From assembly GCF_001039355.2 (NCBI RefSeq), contig NW_019774247.1, forward strand, positions 140,968-204,967: a stretch of 64,000 nucleotides of DNA, read 5' to 3'. The DNA comes from Lingula anatina. Taxonomy: Eukaryota; Brachiopoda; Lingulata; Lingulida; Lingulidae. The translations under genes and the position numbers were made by a program. The notes beneath the pieces were generated by a model, which worked only from the letters and a program-made list of their open reading frames with translations, was not told the DNA's origin and did not search any database. The number at the start of each line of letters is the position of its first letter. Position 1 is the stretch's first letter. Positions 58,769 to 64,000 of the stretch are shown in pieces.

Positions 58769-59405
58769 TTAATATTTGCCGTAACCAGCGTTGTATCCGT
58801 ATCCGGCACCATATCCAGCACCATAGCCGTATCCGGCGTTGTAACCGTATCCAGCATCATAGCCATAGCCGGCACCATAACCATAACCAGCACCATAACC
58901 GGCACCAACAACGGAACGCTGGACGGTGTATCCTCTCACTGGGACTGGGACGACGTTCTTAACGGTTCTGTAGCCGTGGACTGGGACAACATTGACAGTT
59001 GGGACCTTGACGGTTCTGTAACCGTGGACCTTTCTGTAGTTCACAGTTGGGACCTGAAAAGAAAAATAATATATATTTCAACTTTTCTTTCCTAAATCTT
59101 AATACATTATTTAATTCTCTTTTATTTTCTGGTAAAATTACCTTTTCGGTTTTATATCCTATATCACTTGATTCCGACCCATGGCGGTCTAATAAATACA
59201 CTGTACAACACGTATTTATATCTCTATAGCTGTATATTCAACTAGACGGTTGGCCCTATGAGCGCACAATAAAGATTTTGAATCTTACCTTGTTCAAAAC
59301 GACTTTGTTCTTGTAGGTGGTGAAAGGCTTGACGTGAGTGGCAACCTTTGGGTAGACGGCGGAGGCGACGGCCACGAGGGCAACGAGAGCGATGAGAACC
59401 TTCAT
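58769..59405 (-). CDS. Secreted Gly/Tyr/Ala-rich structural protein, copy G
   Basis: Exon 1 is 59405-59289 and exon 2 is 59053-58769; 133 residues. The protein is almost identical to copy E, with one change (TVQRSVVG for TVQRTVVG). The intron is unlike that of E or F over most of its length. TATA box at 59472-59478. It forms a divergent pair with copy H. Confidence 0.92.
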
Positions 59406-59471
59406 GTTGGCGAGGTAGTGGTGCTGGAGTCGTCAGAGATGAGAACTGATTTTGACTGTGAACCTGCGGTC

Positions 59472-59478
59472 TTTTATA
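59472..59478 (-). promoter_or_regulatory. TATA box of copy G
   Basis: TATAAAA on the minus strand, 67 bp before the ATG. Confidence 0.85.
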
Positions 59479-60643
59479 CCTGCATGGCATTCATTAGAAT
59501 GTCGGAGGATTAAGAGCGTGTTTGTTCAATAAGGGTACTTTTTAATGACTATGAACACGACACACTTTACACGGTAATAATGTATAATAGGACGGCACAT
59601 TCTTGGCACTGTTAATTTGGCGGATCATGGCCGAGTGAAAGCGGCAACTTGTATGACAAGCTATATTACACTATAGCAGAATTGAAACAATAAACAATGA
59701 ACAAGCTATTAACAAGTTTGAAATACACGTTTATTCATGGCTAGTGTGATTTCATGATGACCATAATTAATGATATCATATAACAGAACGCAGTGGTACG
59801 AGATATATACATGTACACGTGCCAGGAGCAATTTGATTTAGAAGGTCGCTTTAGTGAGATAATAAAAACAGTATCATTGTTCTTCCATTCTCGCTTTCTT
59901 TGTTCATTTTCTATATAACATTTGGAACTAAAGGCAAAAAGCTTGTTGTGCGTATCATCATGATACATGTATACCGTATATTTTCAATAAGATGAGGTCG
60001 GTGAAAAAATTAAGCAAATAGAGAAATTGATAAATACAACCTAATGAGGCTCCTTCCAGAAATGTCATTAAAATTCAATAGATAAAATATGCCACGTAAA
60101 CATACAAAATCGTCTCAAAACCAACAGGTCTTAAAATCAACAGCTTAATCATGTTTTAAATTCTCTCATTTAAAAAAAAAAAACTTGTAACGACAGAAAA
60201 TGAGAAAAACTCCAGGTGGCCAACGGTAAAATTCCAGTGGAAGTAATTCACGTGCAATACGATAAAAATGTATATCTAAGTACTTGCTGACAAGAATTAG
60301 ACTTCAATTATATTGAACACTCTTGATGGACCGTGATTCAAACGTGTCTATGATCCATTAGATGCTGATGGCCAAGACAAGAACAGATATACAAATTATG
60401 CAAGTTATACGCTTGAAGCCATAACCTAGCTGTGTCTGTTGTCGCCATGCGCTTTCCTAATTAACACCTTATAAGAATGGCCTATTCAATTCTCAAAATG
60501 CTTATTTATTTATTAAACTCTTTCATGGCCCAACACATTAATGGGCCCCAGAATGTGCCGTCCTTTTGTACACCAATGGTCATCTATCAAACGTATTCTT
60601 AATCCTCCGACGTTCCAATTAACTCTAATGAAGACCAAGCAGG
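59479..60643. promoter_or_regulatory. Divergent intergenic region G/H, degenerate array
   Basis: Only remnants of the array are seen: about 59540-59660 (taataggacggcacattcttggcactgtt, gatcatggccgagtgaaagcgg) and, inverted, about 60520-60590 (ctttcatggcccaacacattaatgggccccagaatgtgccgtcc). The middle has an imperfect fragment of the 13731 repeat near 60428-60470 (gtgtctgttgtcgcc) and otherwise no feature. Confidence 0.6.
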
Positions 60644-60650
60644 TATAAAA
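60644..60650 (+). promoter_or_regulatory. TATA box of copy H
   Basis: TATAAAA 73 bp upstream of the ATG, with the shared leader (TCTCAGTCAAAATCAGTTCTC) downstream. Confidence 0.85.
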
Positions 60651-60716
60651 GACAGCAGGTTCTCAGTCAAAATCAGTTCTCATCTCTGACGACTCCAGCA
60701 CCTCTACCTCGCCAAC

Positions 60717-61369
60717 ATGAAGGTTCTCATCGCTCTCGCTGCCCTCGTGGCCGTGGCTTCCGCCGTCTACCCAAAGGTTGCCACCCACGTCAAGCCTTTC
60801 ACCACCTACAAGAACAAAGTTGTTGTGAACAAGGTAAGATCCAAAATCTTTATAGTTCGCTCAAAGTGCCAACTGTTAAGTCAAATACAAAAAAAAAAAA
60901 AAAAACGTAAATGCACGATGAAATATACTGGCACGGCAAGTGATATAGGTAATCAAACCGAAAAGTAATTTTATCATTGATAAACTATTTAATTAATATC
61001 TAAACTAATTAATGTAACAACTAACAGATACTCGTTTGGAGTTTTTGAAAGATAGTTTGAATATATGAATTTTATTCTTTTCAGGTCCCAACTGTTGACT
61101 ACAGAAAGGTCCACGGCTACAGAACCGTCAAGGTCCCAACTGTCAATGTTGTCCCAGTCCACGGCTACAGAACCGTTGAGAACGTCGTCCCAGTCCCAGT
61201 GAGAGGATACGCCGTCCAGCGTACCGTTGTTGGTGCCGGTTATGGTGCTGGTTATGGTTATGGTGCCGGCTATGGCTATGATGCTGGATACGGCTACAAC
61301 GCCGGATACGGCTATGGTGCTGGATATGGAGCCGGATACGGATACAACGCTGGTTACGGCAAATATTAA
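60717..61369 (+). CDS. Secreted Gly/Tyr/Ala-rich structural protein, copy H
   Basis: Exon 1 is 60717-60833 and exon 2 is 61085-61369; 133 residues. Differences from the consensus are V to A in the signal peptide (LIALAALVAV), VPTVDY as in copy F, TVENVV for TVKNVV, and GYAVQR for GYTVQR. The end of the intron is nearly identical to that of copies E and F, but its start is different. The 3' UTR intron starts at GGACTAAG|GTACAT. The 3' exon begins at 61858, with AATAAA at 61953-61958. Confidence 0.92.
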
Positions 61370-61857
61370 ACTGGACTAAGGTACATTGCTTACATACCTA
61401 ATTCATTTCAAAGGCGCTATTCATCATCAATAAATAAATAAAAAAACAAGATCCATAAAAGTTGTAAGCCTAGAGATGGTCAGTTTGTATTATAGCACTT
61501 TCCGATTCAATGAGGTACTTTAAATTTAATTGAAATTAAAATATACTGTATATCTGCTTGAGAGTAGATAATTTGGGTAGTCCCGTTATTTATTCATTAT
61601 TTATACAAGCTTAAGTTTGAAGAAAGGACGTTGATTAACGATCAAGCACTTGATTTGAAAGCGCGTTTGATTTTTTTTAAAGAAGAAACCGAATACACAA
61701 AGTTCACATTGGGTATTACAGAAATTGAATTGACAACCAATATTTGTTCAATGGATTACTTTTCACCAAACATTTACTTTTTCTGTATCTCAAAACTGTC
61801 ACATATTTACGATGCAGCGTTCCAGAGCTTGATTATTCTTTCGTTTTTCTCTTTCAG

Positions 61858-61975
61858 AATGCGTCATTTGGTACAAGATTCACAATGAAGTTATTTCCAT
61901 GATGTCAAATTTCCAGTGAATTCTGTTCCTATTTTTCTAAAAAAAAAATAATAATAAAAGAATTTTTTATTGTCA
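61858..61975 (+). other. 3' UTR exon of copy H
   Basis: After tttctctttcag it starts AATGCGTCATTTGGTACAAG and carries AATAAA at 61953. The end is approximate. Confidence 0.75.
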
Positions 61976-62934
61976 ATCAGGCTATTTGTTTCTTTTATTA
62001 AAGTAGACTATTCATTTGCGTTAAGTTGAAAACAGCTCTGTTCTTCGAAAAGATAGTATGCGCGCAGTTTTTTGGTAGCCTCACGATTTTAGGATTCAAA
62101 CTTATATGAAAATATGACATGAAAGAAATTGACGGGGACGGAACAAGAAATAACTTAAAATTTTTGCCGCAATCAAGCTGGAAAAGTGAGAAATAATAGA
62201 AAAAAACGTGAAATAGAACAGAGCCTTGAAATCGAACCCAGTACATATGACCATTGATTTGAACTGAAAAACAAGGCAGCAAAGTTATCAAATGGACAAA
62301 GAGATAAATGACAGGATGGAATGAAGCACTGGCATGAAAACAGTGTAAAATGAAAAACGACAGAGGCCATGGGTTAACTAATGTTTCATTATCACATCAC
62401 ACAAGAATATTTCGAATGAGTGAATGTTGTTAGTCATCCATTGGAATAAGAATGAGAAATATACATAACTCTGATACTGGAACTTACATTTAGCAACAGA
62501 CGGACGTTGCGGTCTCAACCTGACATACTTAATTCACTTACTAAATGACCTGGGTGGACTGGTCACCTGGCCCCGTAACTCGAAAGCTTCACGCATTGCG
62601 ACCGAGCGCAAGCGTCTCGATTCCATAACTCTCCCATACTAGCCCCATATGATACATTGTAGCCTCTGTGTGATATCGCTGTTCGCATTACGCGATGCTT
62701 TCGAAAAATACAACACTGAATAAGAAAGGGGGCTTCAGTTTAATTCCTCCAAAGCGGACGATTAGATTTTCGTTAAGATTATTTAATACAAAGGACTTTG
62801 ATAGCTAATGTTTAAGGTAAATTGGAGAGTATAATAATAGAAATAAACCACTATTCTCTGTAAATCATTACTTAAATTCTGTTGAATGTTATTGTACATG
62901 TATAAATGAATAAGTCATGTTAACAACATAGGCC
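61976..62934. other. Spacer downstream of copy H
   Basis: AT-rich sequence. I see no gene, no array unit and no clear repeat. Confidence 0.5.
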
Positions 62935-62966
62935 CTACCTTTGTCCAGTTTAATATTTGCCGTAAG
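62935..62966 (-). pseudogene. Relic of a ninth array copy (3' end of exon 2)
   Basis: The segment tacctttgtccagtttaatatttgccgtaa matches the exon 2 end, stop codon and UTR donor of the minus-strand copies (gtaccttaatccagtttaatatttgccgtaacc) with only small differences. Homology stops abruptly after GKY at cgtaa|gggg. No other part of the gene is found nearby. Confidence 0.75.
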
Positions 62967-63019
62967 GGGTCAATGAAGACCATTCCTAGCCGTATGAATA
63001 TATCGTCCATGAAGTCGAT

Positions 63020-63260
63020 ATCCAGAGGTGGATCCAGGATTATTTGAAAGGAGGGGTCCCCGGATGCGGATGCGTGGGGTTCGGGGGCCGGCTGAAAGGC
63101 CCCGGAAAAGTTTGGTATTTTAGAGGGCGAACAGTGCCATTTGGTACGGTTTAGAACTATGACCCAGCTAGTCAAATTTTTAATTTCAACAGGGGACCAT
63201 TGGTGTGATTTCTTTCAAAAATCAAAGGGGGGGGGGGGGGGGGGGGGCTCCGCCCCGGTT
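63020..63260. mobile_element. Probable transposon terminus, CAGAGGTGGATCCAGG type
   Basis: It starts cagaggtggatccaggattatttgaaaggagggg and later has a long G run followed by ggctccgcccc. The start resembles the CAGGGGCGGATCC ends of the MITEs at 3597 and 5087. Limits are uncertain. Confidence 0.5.
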
Positions 63261-64000
63261 TAATGCCGACTTTGTACTCTAACATATCCAAACAGGTCAC
63301 ATGGCGTTTACATGTACCTCATTTAAATATATTTGCCATCTTTAGTTTCCAAATAGCTGCAAATAATGGGATGTCTATATATTTTTAAGAAAAGGTGTAA
63401 CGATCTCAGCCTGTAATGTGAATAAATTCTGCTCTTGAGCGGTAAGTAGGTTATGCGTCGTGAAGTATGCTTTTTAACTTTTTTGGGGCGTTTCTAAGCC
63501 AAATTAAAAGAGGACATGATAAAAAAGACCATCCAGTCCGCAAATGGTGTCCGAGTCAGTAGCCTGGGTTTGCAGGGATTCACTGCTTAAATTCTAGTTG
63601 TCCAACAGAAAAAGTCACTTGCGCCGGACAAGTAATTTGAAGTAACGCGTCTTCAAATGAGGACAACCCTTGTACCACGTGAACTGTCGAGTTCTATTTT
63701 AGCTAGACTTGCATTACGTAGCATCGACAGGGATGTACACTACTCTAAACCTCGGTATGAAACCGCCCCAACTGTCAAATATAAAGGGTATGTATGGCAA
63801 GGAACGAGTTCTTCTTGATTGCTCCAAAAATCAGAGGGTGATTTTCAACATTTTTGTTACAGAATTTTTGCGCACCCTCAGGACAGACAGTATGGAAACA
63901 TAATCATGATGAAATGTCTTATTAGGTTCATTTATTTTTTAATGTACGAACCTCGAAAACAATATATTTTTAAAATTATTTTCTAACGATGGTATTCAGT
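63261..64000. other. Right-edge sequence, nothing recognised
   Basis: AT-rich sequence with a few short open frames that match nothing I know. Confidence 0.5.

Noticed and set aside
39487-61369. Naming the array genes as shematrins, spidroins or cuticle proteins
   Set aside because: Shared composition is not homology; the N-terminal domain and VHGYRTVK repeats match none of these as I know them.
62520-62620. tRNA-like stretch
   Set aside because: No cloverleaf can be drawn and no A/B box pair is present.

Overview
The window reads as animal nuclear DNA: AT-rich, with multi-exon genes split by GT-AG introns, abundant small inverted-repeat transposons and microsatellites, and no bacterial-style operons. 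The gene content (a TNF-receptor-like protein, codanin-1, an ephexin-type RhoGEF, and an array of secreted Gly/Tyr/Ala-rich proteins) fits a lophotrochozoan invertebrate, most likely a shelled mollusc. That placement is inference; nothing in the sequence names the species.

Layout. (1) 1-1853, minus strand: four exons of a codanin-1 (CDAN1) homologue, a middle-to-C-terminal stretch that runs off the left edge. (2) 2691-6550, minus strand: seven exons of a single-pass TNF-receptor-superfamily protein with signal peptide, cysteine-rich repeats and a transmembrane helix; its last exon is not identified. A 264-bp foldback element and a MITE fragment lie between it and the codanin exons. (3) 6551-12940: intergenic, with MITEs and simple repeats. 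(4) 12941-about 38350, plus strand: a complete 23-exon ephexin-family Rho guanine-nucleotide exchange factor (about 1,665 residues: long disordered Pro/Ser-rich N-terminus, DH, PH, SH3, Lys-rich tail), a 2-kb 3' UTR, and at least one extra in-frame cassette exon in the DH domain. (5) About 38870-63000: eight copies (A to H) of a small secreted structural-protein gene plus a relic of a ninth.

The array is the most unusual part. Each member has a TATA box, a 117-nt exon 1 (signal peptide plus N-terminal domain), a phase-0 intron, an exon 2 (two VPTVN/VHGYRTVK repeats and a GAGYGYNAGYG tail ending GKY) and a separate 3' UTR exon. Orientation is - + - + - - - +, so A/B, C/D and G/H are divergent pairs. 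The A/B and C/D pairs sit in a duplicated block of about 5.85 kb. Divergent promoters are separated by inverted arrays of degenerate units of about 125 bp, some carrying a perfect 16-bp palindrome. Extra arrays without a gene lie in the spacers. Coding exons are far more alike than introns, suggesting exon-limited gene conversion or strong selection on exons. Two single-N assembly gaps (45531, 53979) fall inside the array, and the one at 45531 removes the end of copy C.

I infer that the cluster makes large amounts of a secreted extracellular material (shell, periostracum, byssus, tube or cuticle). The proteins match no family I can name with confidence. The three non-array genes show no functional link with it.
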